A stretch of DNA of 64,000 nt from AP-15 sp963736715 (GTDB lineage: Bacteria; Pseudomonadota; Alphaproteobacteria; ATCC43930; CGMCC-115725), in assembly GCA_963736715.1 (NCBI GenBank), contig CAVTQA010000042.1, positions 43,873 through 107,872 on the forward strand. The letters are read 5' to 3'. Below, one piece after another: positions 63,161 through 64,000 of this stretch. The notes under the pieces were generated by a model. It was not told where the DNA came from and did not search any database. It worked only from the letters and a program-made list of their open reading frames with translations. The first letter of the stretch is position 1, and each line of letters opens with the position of its first letter. Made by a program: the position numbers and the translations under genes.

Positions 63161-63554
63161 AGCACGTAGTCGGATCATGCGGGCTGTGCGATCGCGCGAT
63201 ACGGGCCCCGAAATGCGCGTCCGTCGTCTCCTTTATGCGATGGGCTATCGCTATCGACTGCATGCGAGCGAGCTCCCCGGAAAACCCGATGTAGTGTTTC
63301 GGCGACGCAGGGCCGTCATTTTCGTGCATGGCTGTTTTTGGCACGGGCACAATTGCCAACGCGGCGCTCGAAAACCACGAGACAACGCCCAGTACTGGGC
63401 CCAGAAGATCGCGAAGAACTCGTCGCGTGACCGAGGTAACCAGCAGCTATTAGCCGCTGCTGGTTGGCGCGCGCTCGTCCTGTGGGAATGCGAAACTCAG
63501 GACTTGTCCCATGTGGCAATGGCATTGAGGGAATTCTTGGGATCATTGGAATAA
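63132..63554 (+). CDS. vsr: Very short patch repair endonuclease
   Basis: This protein of about 140 residues matches Vsr. Its start reads SEARSRIMRAVRSRDTGPEM, then RVRRLLYAMGYRYRLHASEL with PGKPDVVFRRRRAVIFVHGC, FWHGHNC and a C-terminal ALVLWECETQD. Vsr nicks T:G mismatches that arise when 5-methylcytosine deaminates, so it accompanies C5 methylases. The start is taken as GTG at 63132, inside the end of the GIY-YIG gene, with AAGGAG about 12 bases upstream; the longer open frame to 63063 has no family similarity. Confidence 0.9.
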   Translation: MPPEKLKTSEARSRIMRAVRSRDTGPEMRVRRLLYAMGYRYRLHASELPGKPDVVFRRRRAVIFVHGCFWHGHNCQRGARKPRDNAQYWAQKIAKNSSRDRGNQQLLAAAGWRALVLWECETQDLSHVAMALREFLGSLE

Positions 63555-63636
63555 TAGGGCATCCGCTGAGTGGCAATGTGGTGACGCGCGCAAGCACTTT
63601 TTGCACGCGCGCCATAACCCTTCTACGATCGCAGGG

Positions 63637-63702
63637 TTATTGGAAAAAAGCATTATAGTTATTTATTTGCGCGATGTCCTGCTTCGAATATTCGACCGTC
63701 AT
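63637..63702 (-). pseudogene. 5' stub of a second RelE/ParE-type toxin
   Basis: ATG at 63702 overlaps the antitoxin stop and reads MTVEYSKQDIAQINNYNAFF, then Q and a stop. The first residues fit the RelE/ParE start; the rest is lost, exactly as in the copy at 59446. Confidence 0.55.
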
Positions 63703-63923
63703 GCCTCTCGGAACACGGCGAGGGCTGCCTTGACTTCCTCCTCAATCGCAGCTTGCCCGGCAAGCCCTTCGTCGATCGCCGCCAATTCGTCTGATGTCGC
63801 GTCGTATTCGGCGCCGGCGAGTTCTGTCTCGATTTCGAGGGCAATCTCTGCCAGCTCCTATCGCCGGTCGTCCGGCCAGGTCGGGATCCGTTCGAATACT
63901 GCCTTGACCTGATCCTTGGTCAT
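63699..63923 (-). pseudogene. Second addiction-module antitoxin copy with internal stop
   Basis: Bases 63699-63923 encode MTKDQVKAVFERIPTWPDDR, R, then a TAG (63858-63860), then ELAEIALEIETELAGAEYDA and DEGLAGQAAIEEEVKAALAV, FREA. It has the same length and order as the copy at 59490 (about 12 of 74 positions differ by eye), but codon 22 is a stop. It is therefore inactive unless the stop is an artefact. Confidence 0.85.
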
Positions 63924-64000
63924 GGCGGTCTGTACCCGATCCTGGCCGGTTTGTCTTATCCGATCCTGGCTGGCCCGTTTAGTACAATCCCTCACCGGTC

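Overview
The window looks like a chromosomal segment of an alphaproteobacterium. Most of it is GC-rich with strong third-position G/C bias. The gene content fits Rhodospirillales or Hyphomicrobiales-like lineages: adjacent psd and pssA, the MoxR-DUF58-DUF4159 membrane cluster, DUF6111 next to the CCA-adding enzyme, DUF1285, and many acyl-CoA and Liv-type ABC genes. I cannot name a genus from sequence alone.

Left arm (1-6300) is accessory and scarred. After a partial membrane protein and a tiny membrane protein come a ParD/ParE-like and a BrnT/BrnA-like toxin-antitoxin locus; both toxins are frameshifted and both antitoxins are intact. An AT-richer island follows, with a secreted M72-type zinc protease and a lipoprotein. 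Three broken 5' fragments of prfC lie between these units, all in the orientation of the intact prfC at 6298-7884. This resembles repeated insertion or duplication at the prfC 5' end.

Core housekeeping block (8160-27341): pssA and psd (phosphatidylethanolamine synthesis), a four-gene MoxR/DUF58/BatA-DUF4159/membrane protein operon, a frameshifted DUF1285 gene, a CoA-pyrophosphatase-type Nudix enzyme, DUF6111, CCA tRNA nucleotidyltransferase, Dps, a DUF455 ferritin-like protein, a cyclic-nucleotide-gated K+ channel, a membrane NDP-sugar 4,6-dehydratase, a small secreted protein paired with a sedolisin (S53) peptidase, and an LLM-class flavin oxidoreductase.

A tRNA-Thr and a tRNA-Glu (27735-28027) precede a gene-poor stretch. 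After it comes a LysR/tannase/MetE-like cluster with a decayed second tannase fragment. From 33251 to 47037 there is a catabolic cluster: amidohydrolase, CoA transferase, acetamidase/formamidase, two acyl-CoA dehydrogenases, acyltransferase, cupin, FAH-family hydrolase, aminotransferase, RidA-like protein, CBS-BON protein, thiolase with its DUF35 partner, and class II aldolase. It looks suited to degrading an amide or amine-linked acid through CoA thioesters.

The Liv-type ABC transporter and acyl-CoA ligase cluster (47627-59119, minus strand) is split in two by three overlapping plus-strand signalling genes (50304-53880). One of these carries two nearly identical tandem receiver domains.

The right end (59446-64000) has a succinate-semialdehyde-dehydrogenase pseudogene and a compact restriction-modification island (C5 methylase, GIY-YIG nuclease, Vsr). 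The island is flanked by two copies of an addiction-module antitoxin, each followed by only a stub of its toxin. The last bases of the window appear to enter a second copy of the dehydrogenase gene. Several families of palindromic repeats are scattered through the window, some inside genes.
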